The position numbers were made by a program, and so were the translations under genes. Positions 11,118 to 23,000 of a stretch of 64,000 nt of DNA are shown in pieces. The stretch lies in the NCBI GenBank assembly GCA_963575745.1, contig CAUYUJ010014593.1, positions 1,026,642 through 1,090,641 on the forward strand, given 5' to 3'. The stretch comes from Prorocentrum cordatum. Taxonomy: Eukaryota > Sar > Dinophyceae > Prorocentrales > Prorocentraceae. The notes under the pieces were generated by a model. It did not search any database. It saw only the letters and a program-made list of their open reading frames with translations, and was not told where the DNA came from. The first letter of the stretch is position 1; each line of letters opens with the position of its first letter.

Positions 11118-13067
11118 CTAGAAGTATTGCAGCCACAGTCGTTCTCGATGGCGGAAAAAAAGCTGGAAACTGGCATCCTCCAGGCCCTCGATGACTTGAG
11201 AAACCGAACCTACAGCCGAAACTCCGCTGTCATCAATGTACTGATCGAGGTGAACGCCTTCGGGAAGCCTCAGGTTAGTGAAAGCCTCCAGAGTATAACC
11301 CTTCACGAAAGACGCGGAACAGCTACACCCTGCGATCACCCCGTTCAGGGCATAGAACGGCCCCGTGACAAAGCCCGCTAGGCACACACATCAAACATAG
11401 CGATATGCTGATATGGCCAGCCTGAAGATAGGGGCGGGCAATCCAAACATTTCGCAGTGCTGCTCTAGGCGGACCAGGCTGATTGATTCATAGAACTTCG
11501 AGATATCCCACAGCAACGTGGCCGCGACCTGGCCTTGAGCAATACCAGCCTCCCCCCTAAAGCTCTGTCCCAAAACCGCATCACTCTCTGAAGCAAGAGC
11601 CTGGCCAGCATAGAAACTCCGCCGGTGGTTGAGCTCCCACTCCAACGCGAAAAATCGGCGGCACCTGCCCCACAAGCGGTAGAGCGAGCAGAAGAGGCCG
11701 ATCGGCTTCCAGCCTCCCGAAGCTTTCACCAACAGCGCGAGCTGCACCACTTGGAGTTGGGCTGGAAGGTTCGATATCATTTCCATGGCACAGACGATGA
11801 GACAAACCACCTGCAGGCAGTCGTCGCGCATCCAGCTGTAATGCTTCATATGAAAACCATCCAGCCCACACGCGGTCCTGAGGGAATATTTCCTGGAGAC
11901 ACCTCGGACAAAATCAACACACATGAGGGGCAGGGGCTCCAGGAGTTTAGCATTAGCATGGCACATAGGCTGAGGCTGGCCAGACGCCTGCCACAGACTA
12001 GAAAAGGTTTCAGCCTGACCACGGACCAAAGACAGCGGACACGAGACCACAACACCCGAGGAAACCAACGTGGTGAACGGCTTCCAGCCTGCCGCAAACC
12101 GACGAACCAGATGCGCGTTTCTCCCCCCGTGCTCAATATTATATCTCAGCCAACGTTTCCAACCCTTAGATCCTTCGGTCCTGACACGCTGCTGAGCTGC
12201 AACCACCGCGGCGTCCAGCCACACTAAAAGATCAGCGAGATGAACAGGCTGGTCCTGCATGGGGCTACCTGCAGCGGCTGGGGCAACATATTGCTCGGAC
12301 ACTAAATTTCGAGACTGAATTGGACAAGCGAGGGGACGAGGAAACCCTTGATCGTCGAAACCTTTCCCTAAACCTTCAGACTCGGCCCCTTCCAAGTCGG
12401 CAAAGGGGTCCGCAAACTCCGCGTCGAGAGACACAATGCGTCGGCGCTCGACACTCCTGCTGCAGCTGCGGGTCAGGGGCAACTCGGGCCCCCGCCCCAG
12501 AGCAGCCGACATCAACCGCTGCTTGGACCCCTCCACGCTGGCCGGCCGAACAAACTCTTGGCAGATGCTCACCAGTTCTTGGCAGTGCGCAAGGCCGAGT
12601 CCGACATCGCTGGGAGGCCCCAGCAAAAGGGAAGATTTGATCCCGAGCTCCTTCGAAGCAGGAGGCGCCGAAGACCACTTCCTGACAGTGGTGTGAAACC
12701 ACTTGATGGCGAACAGCTCTGGGTGACGGCCTTTGCAGGCGTCAGCCTTGAAAACAGGAACCCACTGCAGTCCAGGCATGTTACCACTCGTTCCAAGATA
12801 CGGGAGGGTAGCATGCGCAGCATCAGCGATCTCAACCTCCGCCAAACGAGCCCAACGCCCATACAGACTGGTGAGCCTGGCAGGGGCGTCCCCAACCTCT
12901 TCCCCAGGCACCAGAGAGTCCACCAATCCCCTGGCCGTGCTGAGGGCCCTAGCCCAACAAGGGAGGCGACGGCACGGGCCGACAGGCCTCGCAGTCGAGA
13001 TCGGCGGGGGCTTAGCAAAAGCCAGGGCGTGCAGGGAAGAAGCTTTGGGGAACAGGGTGAGGTGCAC
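11118..13067 (-). pseudogene. LINE ORF2, reverse transcriptase with one in-frame TGA
   Basis: A 558-codon open segment (13,067-11,394) leads into RT fingers and palm: LALLVKASGGWKPIGLF, then ATLLWDISKFYESI, the first catalytic Asp region. A TGA at 11,391-11,393 interrupts it. The same frame then continues through GVIAGCSCSASF to HLDQYIDDSG (about 11,235-11,265), the YxDD catalytic box, and ends near 11,118. The region 13,067-11,900 upstream of the palm is less conserved and corresponds to the inter-domain linker. The family copies its own RNA at the nicked target. The stop and the flanking frameshifts argue for a dead copy, although reading through the TGA would restore the domain. Confidence 0.85.
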
Positions 13068-13079
13068 GGGCGAGTGAGG

Positions 13080-13690
13080 GGTGATGTGGGAGTTTGAATA
13101 GCATCCACAGCCTGAATAGTTTTATACATGCCAGACGTAACCACGAAAAAGTCAAGGATTTTTGGGCCCCCAGTAGTCATGCAAGTTCCCGCGCACGGGT
13201 AAACCACGTCCCCCAAGAGCTTCTCTGGAAAACCACTTCCTATGATATCGTCTGGCGCCATGTTGAAATCGCCCGCAACCACTTCCTCGTTGGAGTACAG
13301 CGTGGCTGCAGCACCTACAGCACTGAGGATATTGACGTTCCGATCCGTCAGTCCTTCGAAATGGTGGAGGTAGACCGAGCCGAGGAAAAGGGGTGAGCCG
13401 CGCTCCCAGACAGATGCACCAATCCTCCGGTAGCCCTATGCGGGTGCAGGATGGAGCCTTGTGGAAGATCATGGAAACCGAGGAACGATCTGGCCAGGAT
13501 AGCAACGCCGCCAGAACTTCCTTCACCTTTCCCAGGACAAGCTGGCGCGAAAAGGCCTTTTCCAGCCCTGTCTCAAACACCAGTCTGCGGCCTCCTTGCA
13601 TCCCTCATCCGTGGCTAAGTGGTGTTCTTGCACAGCAATCACGTGGGCCTTGGTATGGGCGAGCCATTCCTTACAAGATCCCCATGAGGT
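13080..13690 (-). pseudogene. LINE ORF2, AP-type endonuclease remnant
   Basis: Pieces in three frames of the minus strand follow the order of an APE/exonuclease-endonuclease-phosphatase domain. HVIAVQEHHL (about 13,625-13,655) matches the catalytic Glu region. GVAILARSFLG (about 13,480-13,510) and GSVYLHHFEG (about 13,355-13,385) are core strands. VAGDFNMAPDD (about 13,250-13,282) is the Asp/Asn motif. ILDFFVVTSG followed by PHSPV (about 13,060-13,160) corresponds to the terminal segment, where a one-base shift near 13,090 is needed. In the family this enzyme nicks target DNA to prime reverse transcription. At least two indels break the frame here. Confidence 0.75.
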
Positions 13691-13886
13691 GGCGTTACAG
13701 GACTATAATCAGCGATCTATCTCCTGGCTCGGGTTCGGGGGGGCGACCTGAAGGAAACAAAACCAGGGGCGACCGAACACGGACCAGGGCCAAAACTGGG
13801 CCCCGCGGAAATACCTTGGGACCAGGAATAACCACACAAACTGGGGGTAGCTGCGGAGCCTCCCTGGAGGCAAGCGTCATCGCTAA

Positions 13887-15062
13887 TTACAGATACTGGA
13901 TGATTCCTCCCCTCAGGCGGTCCCTGCTGGCTCGCCTGCGGGGGGGGGTGATTGTAAAAATCCTGTCACAACGGAGCCTGGCATTGGCGGCGGACTCAGA
14001 CGATTCAGCAGAAGAGCTCGAAGCAGCAGGCGACGAGTCCACTGGCACGTCTGCCCCGCCGCCGCCGTCGGCCGCCGCCCCAGCCGCACCTGCGTCAGCA
14101 TCTCCTGCGCCGTCCCCTCCTGCGAAGGCCTCCTCGACCCTGGCACGCGTGGGGCGCAAGCACTTGAGCTGCTCCTGGTGCTCGAGCTTGAACGCGTCGG
14201 CGTTCTTCTGCACTTCGCCGAAGGATGCGATGAGGGCTTCCTTGAGCGCGGTCTGAAGATGCTGAACACGTCGATCTGCTTCAGCGCGCTCCTCAGGTGA
14301 CCACTCGTACTCGCCATCCTTCCCCAGCAGGCTGGTGATGCTGATCGGGATCTCCGAAACCTTTCCCGTGAGGATGTCGGGCACGTCCAGGGTGGCAACA
14401 GAGTACTTAGAATCGTCAGCAAGGCCATCCACAGATTCGTGGAGCTGGCGCACGATGTCCGTATGCACAGACTCCGCCTTGGCCAGCTCGTCGTTCGCCT
14501 CCTGGACACGCTGCCGCTGCAGCACCAGCTCCCGCTGCCAGTTCTCGTACGTAGTGCACGCCTTGTTGTCTTTGGCCTGCCAGCCGCGCAGCTCGTGGTA
14601 CGCCTTGTTGACCCGCTGCTGCAGGGGGGCCTCCGCTGGCGCAAGCCCCTTCCTCTTCGCCTCGAGGCGCCGCCGAACTTGGAGAGGGTCTCGACCAGGC
14701 TGGCCAACTGGCGCAACTCCGCTGCTCCGCCCTCGGCGGCCCCGCCGCCGCCGCAGGGCGGCTGCGCGAACTGCGGGCCGCTGCGGAGGGGGAGGGTGCT
14801 GCCAGGCTTGGGCCACTGAACAGCTGCGAGCTTGTCGTGGGGGGTGGGGTCCTGCCGAACCGGCTTGCAGTGCTTGCAGTGCCACCACCCTGACTTGCTG
14901 TTGCGGCATCCGCACTGGCCACACGTCCACCTCCTTGACGGCGGGGGGGGGTGGAATGCTGCGCGACGCTCCAGACCACTTGGACCATGGAGCACCGTCG
15001 CGCCAGCCATCATCGCGGCGACTCTGAGGAGCCCTCGTGGGAGAATGATTCATTGCTTTCAC
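13887..15062 (-). pseudogene. LINE ORF1: zinc ribbon plus coiled coil, frameshifted
   Basis: The N-terminal part, read in the frame of 15,013, holds a Cys-rich motif WTCGQCGCRNSKSGWWHCKHC (C-x2-C ... C-x2-C, about 14,875-14,940), which resembles a zinc ribbon. Downstream the frame of 15,062 carries a charged, heptad-like segment (VNKAYHELRGWQAKDNKA and LQRQRVQEANDELAKAES) typical of a coiled coil, then an Ala/Gly/Ser-rich tail ending at 13,887. The two parts are in different frames, so at least one indel lies near 14,690. By position, 5' of the endonuclease, I infer an ORF1-type RNA-binding protein. It could alternatively be the N-terminal part of a single polyprotein. Confidence 0.65.
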
Positions 15063-15157
15063 CTCGGAACGAGGCGCTCAAACTTGCACACTGATGGTAA
15101 CAGCACAAGGAAAGACTGGCCTGACGGGCACAACACCCGCTCTGAGCCAGAATAGGC

Positions 15158-15215
15158 TTGAGAGGAGGAGGAAGAGAAGGAAGAGGAGGACGAGGAGGAG
15201 GAGGAAACAACCGCC
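15158..15215 (+). repeat. GAGGAG microsatellite
   Basis: An imperfect (GAGGA)n tract. The following 15,216-15,850 holds no recognised gene. It has a short duplicated phrase AATGAATGCCACTCCTTTCG at about 15,478 and 15,524. Confidence 0.7.
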
Positions 15216-15857
15216 AGCTACTCCTCGACTTCCTTAAGCCGCTTGCACAACTGAATCTATTCCTCCTTTCCCTCGGAAAACGCATCGATCTGCATGGCAT
15301 CACCTGGGGGTGCAGCACCCTGCTTTCACACAGCCTACAGCTCCTTGGCCTTGGCCTCCAACTCACGAATCTTGGAGCGATACGCATGGTCAGGTGGAGG
15401 CAAGTCCGCCCTCCATTGGTACCTGACCTTGCTGGGCTTGCTGGTCGATGGCGTAATTGGCTGCACAGTCCCCGCTAATGAATGCCACTCCTTTCGCTGC
15501 ACAAACCGCACCCTGCCTACCCTAATGAATGCCACTCCTTTCGCTAATGAATCCCACTCCCTGCACAAACCGCAAAGTACACGCTTCTTCGCATGCGCCC
15601 TGTTCCACTCCACCACATCTCTCTCGTGCGGCCGTTCTTGCAACCCTTGCTATACCACTTGCACACGGACAGCCCACGCGAACGCCATGGCGCATTGACA
15701 GCGACCTGCTCTCCCGTGAAAGGAGGCCGTTGGCAAGCTGAGGCAGACCAGCCATCGGGAGGGGACACCGCTTCCAGGCTGAACAGGCTTGCCTGCCTCG
15801 GACTAGAGGTCTCGACTTGTATCCAGGGGATGCGAGCATCTTGAGCTAGATTGGCTA

Positions 15858-15905
15858 CGGAGAGGAGGAGGAGGAGGAGGAGGAGGAGGAGGAGGAGGAG
15901 GGAAG
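15858..15905 (+). repeat. GGA microsatellite
   Basis: About 14 GGA/GAG triplets. Confidence 0.9.
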
Positions 15906-15924
15906 GAAGGGGAAAGCCAGAACC

Positions 15925-16170
15925 CCACTCAGAAAGTGGGGGAACAAACGCACCCCGTCCATCCGAGTAATGGTTGGACGTGTTTGAGACGAAGGTGCGC
16001 GGCGCTACAGCGAGAGACACGCTTTGGTATAAAAGCCAAAAAAACACCCGCTCCATCCATCTGTGTAATTGCTGGATGTTTGTTGGGCGAACATGCGCGG
16101 CGCCAAGGCGAGAGCCGCATTTTGAAAACAACCCCCTCCACCCGAGCGACTGGTGGAACCTTGAAGCGCC
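15925..16170 (+). repeat. Dispersed ~110-bp repeat D, two units
   Basis: Two tandem units share CCATCC(G/A)(A/T)(G/C)TGTAAT, TTG(C)TGGATGTTTG, TGCGCGGCGC(C)A(A)GGCGAGAG and TTTTGAAAA. The same family recurs at 25,790-26,340 and 26,855-26,930, that is on both sides of the mucin/REJ coding block. Confidence 0.7.
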
Positions 16171-16261
16171 CGAGCCATTCACGGCGAGGAAGTCTCTGGC
16201 GGCCCGCCCGACCGGCACAGCTTGTCGTCGGACGTGGCGGCGGTATCTGTAACGAAATGGG

Positions 16262-16415
16262 ATGCAGGAGGAGGAGGAGGAGGGGGAGGAGGAGGAGGAG
16301 GAGGAGGAGGAGGAGGAGGAGGAGAGAGGAGGAGGAGGAGGAGGAGGAGGAGGGGGGAGGGAGGGAGGAGGAGGAGCAGGAGGAGGAGGAGGAGGAGGAG
16401 GAGGAGGAGGCCCAC
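16262..16415 (+). repeat. GGA microsatellite
   Basis: About 150 bases of near-perfect GGA triplets with a GGGAGGGA interruption near 16,355. Long Gly, Glu or Arg runs in any frame here are artefacts. Confidence 0.95.
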
Positions 16416-17034
16416 TGGGACCCGAAGCTAATCGCGGCGGACCGTGGCGCCCAGCGCCAGTCTTACTTCCTTAGCCCACCCAGACTTGGTGCCCACCGCC
16501 GGTCGCCCGATTGTGCCCGCCGCGGGAAGCCGGCACCCACAGAACGGCTGCACGAAGCGGCAGTTGCAGACCGTGCAGTGCAAACGCCGATCGGTGGCCA
16601 CACAACCCAGCTGTCCAAGAACCGGGCTGAAGGTCTGTGGTGCTCGGGCGTCTTCGACGGTACTTGGCGGTCTCCCAGCCCTGGGGTGTTCTCCGGCGGC
16701 TGCGCCTCGCCGAGGGCGTTCCGGGGGTGCCCAGGCCGTCCCGCACGGCCGCTGGAGGCCCGAGTTCTGGCCCGGAAGCCGTTCCACCGGCGTTCGGTGC
16801 GCTTCTGAAGAGCTCTTGGAGCCCCGGCATTGCCTCGAAGGCCCCTGCTGTCCTGACGGCTCCCCGTGCCGTCATGAGCACGTCTTGCCAGGCCCACGAA
16901 TTGTGTGGCCCCTCTGGGACACCCGAGCCCTGCCTTTCCCATCGCGACAACGAGCCCCTTCCAGGGGGCGGGAGGGGAAGACACCACTCGCGCTGGCAGT
17001 GCGAAGAGTCGGCGGATCTCGAACGAAACACAGT
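16416..17034. other. Sequence upstream of the mucin array, no gene assigned
   Basis: GC-rich and open on both strands. On the plus strand the frame that enters the array is closed by a TGA at 16,875-16,877, so any upstream exon must join after that point. A CAG at about 17,029-17,031 lies just before the first partial repeat unit and could be a splice acceptor. No signal-peptide exon was found. Confidence 0.35.
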
Positions 17035-20000
17035 CGAGTGGGACGAGCAGTGGGACAAGTACAACATCTCCGCACACCACGACGGGAACTAGCAGCACTA
17101 CGGTTAGCAGCAGCACGACCCTGACACCCACGAGCGAGTCGAGCACTATGACGATCACGACAGGTACCAGCACGGAGAGCAGCAGCACGACGAGGAGCAG
17201 CACGAGTGGGACGAGCAGTGGGACAAGTACAACATCTCCGTACACCACGACGGGAACTAGCAGCACTACGGTTAGCAGCAGCACGACCCTGACACCCACG
17301 AGCGAGTCGAGCACTATGACGATCACGACGGGTACCAGCACGGAGAGCAGCAGCACGACGAGGAGCAGCACGAGTGGGACGAGCAGTGGGACAAGTACAA
17401 CATCTCCGTACACCACGACGGGAACTAGCAGCACTACGGTTAGCAGCAGCACGACCTGACACCCACGAGCGAGTCGAGCACTATGACGATCACGACAGGT
17501 ACCAGCACGGAGAGCAGCAGCACGACGAGGAGCAGCACAGCACTACAAGGTTAGCAGCAGCACGACCCTGACACCCACGAGCGAGTCGAGCACTATGACG
17601 ATCACGACAGGTACCAGCACGGAGAGCAGCAGCACGACGAGGAGCAGCACGAGTGGGACGAGCAGTGGGACAAGTACAACATCTCCGCACACCACGACGG
17701 GAACTAGCAGCACTACGGTTAGCAGCAGCACGACCCTGACACCCACGAGCGAGTCGAGCACTATGACGATCACGACAGGTACCAGCACGGAGAGCAGCAG
17801 CACGACGAGGAGCAGCACGAGTGGGACGAGCAGTGGGACAAGTACAACATCTCCGCACACCACGACGGGAACTAGCAGCACTACGGTTAGCAGCAGCACG
17901 ACCCTGACACCCACGAGCGAGTCGAGCACTATGACGATCACGACAGGTACCAGCACGGAGAGCAGCAGCACGACGAGGAGCAGCACGAGTGGGACGAGCA
18001 GTGGGACAAGTACAACATCTCCGTACACCACGACTGGAACTAGCAGCACTACGGTTAGCAGCAGCACGACCCTGACACCCACGAGCGAGTCGAGCACTAT
18101 GACGATCACGACGGGTACCAGCACGGAGAGGAGCAGCACGACGAGGAGCAGCACGAGTGGGACGAGCAGTGGGACAAGTACAACATCTCCGCACACCACG
18201 ACGGGAACTAGCAGCACTACGCTTAGCAGCAGCACGACCTGACACCCACGAGCGAGTCGAGCACTATGACGATCACGACAGGTGCACGACGAGGAGCAGC
18301 ACGACACAAGTGGGAGAGCAGCAGCACGAGCGAGTCGAGCACGCACGAGTAGCAGCACGAGTGGGACGAGCAGTGGGACAAGTACAACATCTCCGCACAC
18401 CACGACGGGAACTAGCAGCACTACTAGCAGCAGCACGACCCTGACATCCACGAGCGAGTCGAGCACTGTGACGATCACGACAGGTACCAGCACGGAGAGC
18501 AGCAGCACGACGAGGAGCAGCACGAGTGGGACGAGCAGTGGGACAAGTACAACATCTCCGCACACCACGACGGGAACTAGCAGCACTACGGATAGCAGCA
18601 GCGACCCTGACATCCACGAGCGAGTCGAGCACGACGATCACGACAGGTACCAGCACGGAGAGCAGCAGCACGACGAGGAGCAGCACGAGTGGGACGAGCA
18701 GTGGGACAAGTACAACATCTCCGCACACCACGACGGGAACTAGCAGCACTACGGTTAGCAGCAGCACGACCCTGACACCCACGAGCGAGTCGAGCACTAT
18801 GACGATCACGACTGCACGACGAGGAGCAGCACGAGTGGGACGAGACAAGTACAACATCTACTAGCAGCACTACGGTTAGCAGCAGCACGACCCTGACACC
18901 ACTAGCGAGTCGAGCACTGTGACGATCACGACAGGTACCAGCACGGAGAGCAGCAGCACGACGAGGAGCAGCACGAGTGGGACGAGCAGTGGGACAAGTA
19001 CAACATCTCCGCACACCACGACGGGAACTAGCAGCACTACGGTTAGCAGCAGCACGACCTGACACCCACGAGCGAGTCGAGCACTATGACGATCACGACA
19101 GGTACCAGCACGGAGAGCAGCAGCACGACGAGGAGCAGCACGAGTGGGACGAGCAGTGGGACAAGTACAACATCTCCGCACACCACGACGGGAACTAGCA
19201 GCACTGCGGTTAGCAGCAGCACGACCCTGACATCCACGAGCGAGTCGAGCACTGTGACGATCACGACAGGTACCAGCACGGAGAGCAGCAGCACGACGAG
19301 GAGCAGCACGAGTGGGACGAGCAGTGGGACAAGTACAACATCTCCGCACACCACGACGGGAACTAGCAGCACTGCACTACGGTTAGCAGCAGCACGACCC
19401 TGACATCCACGAGCGAGTCGAGCACTATGACGATCACGACAGGTACCAGCACGGAGAGCAGCAGCACGACGAGGAGCAGCACGAGTGGGACGAGCAGTGG
19501 GACAAGTACAACATCTCCGCACACCACGACGGGAACTAGCAGCACTACGGTTAGCAGCAGCACGACCCTGACACCCACGAGCGAGTCGAGCACTATGACG
19601 ATCACGACAGGTACCAGCACGGAGAGCAGCAGCACGACGAGGAGCAGCACGAGTGGGACGAGCAGTGGGACAAGTACAACATCTCCGCACACCACGACGG
19701 GAACTAGCAGCACTACGGTTAGCAGCAGCACGACCCTGACACCACGAGCGAGTCGAGCACTATGACGATCACGACGGGTACCAGCACGGAGAGCAGCAGC
19801 ACGACGAGGAGCAGCACGAGTGGGACGAGCAGTGGGACAAGTACAACATCTCCGCACACCACGACGGGAACTAGCAGCACTACGGTTAGCAGCAGCACGA
19901 CCCTGACATCCACGAGCGAGTCGAGCACTATGACGATCACGACAGGTACCAGCACGGAGAGCAGCAGCACGACGAGGAGCAGCACGAGTGGGACGAGCAG

Positions 20001-23000
20001 TGGGACAAGTACAACATCTCCGTACACCACGACGGGAACTAGCAGCACTACGGTTAGCAGCAGCACGACCCTGACACCCACGAGCGAGTCGAGCACTATG
20101 ACGATCACGACAGGTACCAGCACGGAGAGCAGCAGCACGACGAGGAGCAGCACGAGTGGGACGAGCAGTGGGACAAGTACAACATCTCCGTACACCACGA
20201 CGGGAACTAGCAGCACTACGGTTAGCAGCAGCACGACCCTGACACCCACGAGCGAGTCGAGCACTATGACGATCACGACGGGTACCAGCACGGAGAGGAG
20301 CAGCACGACGAGGAGCAGCACGAGTGGGACGAGCAGTGGGACAAGTACAACATCTCCGCACACCACGACGGGAACTAGCAGCACTACGCTTAGCAGCAGC
20401 ACGACCCTGACACCCACGAGCGAGTCGAGCACTATGACGATCACGACAGGTACAGCTGCAGCACGACGAGGAGCAGCACGACGAGCAGTGGGGTACAACA
20501 GCACGCAGCAGCACTAGGTGCACGGACGAGCGAGTCGAGGACGACAGTACAACATCTCCGGACACACACACGACGGGAACTAGCAGCACTACGGTTAGCA
20601 GCAGCACGACCCTGACATCCACGAGCGAGTCGAGCACTGTGACGATCACGACAGGTACCAGCACGGAGAGCAGCAGCACGACGAGGAGCAGCACGAGTGG
20701 GACGAGCAGTGGGACAAGTACAACATCTCCGCACACCACGACGGGAACTAGCAGCACTACGGTTAGCAGCAGCACGACCCTGACATCCACGAGCGAGTCG
20801 AGCACTATGACGATCACGACAGGTACCAGCACGGAGAGCAGCAGCACGACGAGGAGCAGCACGAGTGGGACGAGCAGTGGGACAAGTACAACATCTCCGC
20901 ACACCACGACGGGAACTAGCAGCACTGCGGTTAGCAGCAGCACGACCTTGACATCCACGAGCGAGTCGAGCACTGTGACGATCACGACAGGTACCAGCAC
21001 GGAGAGCAGCAGCACGACGAGGAGCAGCACGAGTGGGACGAGCAGTGGGACAAGTACAACATCTCCGCACACCACGACGGGAACTAGCAGCACTGCGGTT
21101 AGCAGCAGCACGACCTGACATCCACGAGCGAGTCGAGCTGTGACGATGACAGGTACCAGCACGAGCAGAGCGAGGCAGCACGAGACAGCAGTGGACAAGT
21201 ACATCTCCGCACACCACGACGGGAACTAGCGCACTACGGTTAGCAGCAGCACGACATCCACGAGCGAGTCGAGCACTATGACGATCACGACAGGTACCAG
21301 CACGGAGAGCAGCAGCACGACGAGGAGCAGCACGAGTGGGACGAGCAGTGGGACAAGTACAACATCTCCGCACACCACGACGGGAACTAGCAGCACTACG
21401 GTTAGCAGCAGCACGACCCTGACACCCACGAGCGAGTCGAGCACTATGACGATCACGACAGGTACCAGCACGGAGAGCAGCAGCACGACGAGGAGCAGCA
21501 CGAGTGGGACGAGCAGTGGGACAAGTACAACATCTCCGCACACCACGACGGGAACTAGCAGCACTGCGGTTAGCAGCAGCACGACCCTGACATCCACGAG
21601 CGAGTCGAGCACATGACGATCACGACAGGTACCGGCACGGAGAGCAGCAGCACCACGAGGAGCAGCATACGACACCCACGACGGGTAGCACTACGGTTAT
21701 CCTTGATCCACGAGCGAGTCGAGCACTATGACGATCACGACAGGTACCAAGCACGGAGAGCAGCAGCACGACGAGGAGCAGCACGAGTGGGACGAGCAGT
21801 GGGACAAGTACAACATCTCCGCACACCACGACGGGAACTAGCAGCACTGCGGTTAGCAGCAGCACGACCCTGACATCCACGAGCGAGTCGAGCACTATGA
21901 CGATCACGACAGGTACCAGCACGGAGACCAGCAGCTTCACGCTGACCTCCGCGAGCGCAACCAGCAGCACTACGGTTAGCAGCAGCACGACCTTGACATC
22001 CACGAGCGAGTCGAGCACTATGACGATAACGACAGGTACTAGCACGGAGAGCAGCAGCACGACGAGGAGCAGCACGAGTGGGACGAGCAGTGGGACAAGT
22101 ACAACATCTCCGCACACCACGACGGGCACCAGCAGCACTACGTTGACCAGCACGACGGAGACCAGCATGACGGACACCAGTAGCATTACGTTGAGCAGCA
22201 CGACGGAGAGCAGCAGTTCTAGTTTGACGTCCACGACTGGGACCAGCAACACGAGCACCACGACATTGACCAGCACTACGGGCACCAGCACCACGAGCAG
22301 CAGCTCTACCACACGCAGCAGCACATCAACGGAGTCGACCAGCACCAGCACGCTTTCGAGCACCACTGAGACGAGCAGCACACGTTCGAGCACCACATCC
22401 ATCACGGCGTCGAGAACCACGATCTCTGCGACGGAGACTTCAACGACTGCTACCACTAGGTCGACAACCACGACCAGTACTACATCGACCAGTTCGACCA
22501 GCATTACCAGCACAACATCGACAGTCACTACAACGATCACGACAAGCACTACATCGACCACGACGTTGACCACTTCCACAAGTACGCTGACCACAACCAC
22601 CTCAACCACTTCCACAAGCACATCCACAACCACAAGCACATCCACAATCACCTCCACCACTTCCACTCGCACCACTTCGACCAGTTCCACAAGCTCTACC
22701 ACCTTGACGACTACCACAAGCACGTCTTCGACAAGTACAAGCACCTCGACTACGACCTTAGTTGGTGTTGTGTTCCTCTCCGTAATCCCTGAATATGTGA
22801 TCTCTTGCGACTCACTCTTCGTCGTTCACGCTGCGGCGCCACACGACACCAGTGAGCTGACATGGTCGTGTGAGCCTGCCACTTCGCTGCTGTGCAACAT
22901 CATCATGTCCGTAGCTACAGCGGATGCAGTTGTGACCACAGTCCAAGTGTCAAGAGATCTGATGTTTAACGTGGCGACAGCGGACGCAGGGTTATCGTTC

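Larger units (their letters stand above)
9104..15062 (-). mobile_element. Decayed non-LTR retrotransposon (APE-RT-RNase H LINE)
   Basis: Reading the minus strand from 15,062 leftward, the order is ORF1 (zinc ribbon, coiled coil), AP-like endonuclease, reverse transcriptase with YIDD, a CCHC linker, RNase H and a C-terminal Cys/His segment. This order is that of LINEs carrying both an APE endonuclease and an RNase H domain. Reading-frame changes occur near 14,690, 13,440, 13,090, 9,965 and 9,770, and in-frame stops at 11,391-11,393 (TGA) and 10,263-10,265 (TAG), so this copy cannot make an intact protein. No poly-A tail or target duplication was identified, so both ends are approximate. Confidence 0.85.

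Noticed and set aside
16262-16415. Gly-, Glu- and Pro-rich frames
   Set aside because: All are translations of a GGA microsatellite.
19363-21204. Long minus-strand open frame (613 codons) and several others across 16,463-22,744
   Set aside because: These are antisense readings of the 168-bp Ser/Thr array and stalk. They consist only of Val/Leu/Asp or Arg/Ala/Cys repeats and have no domain.
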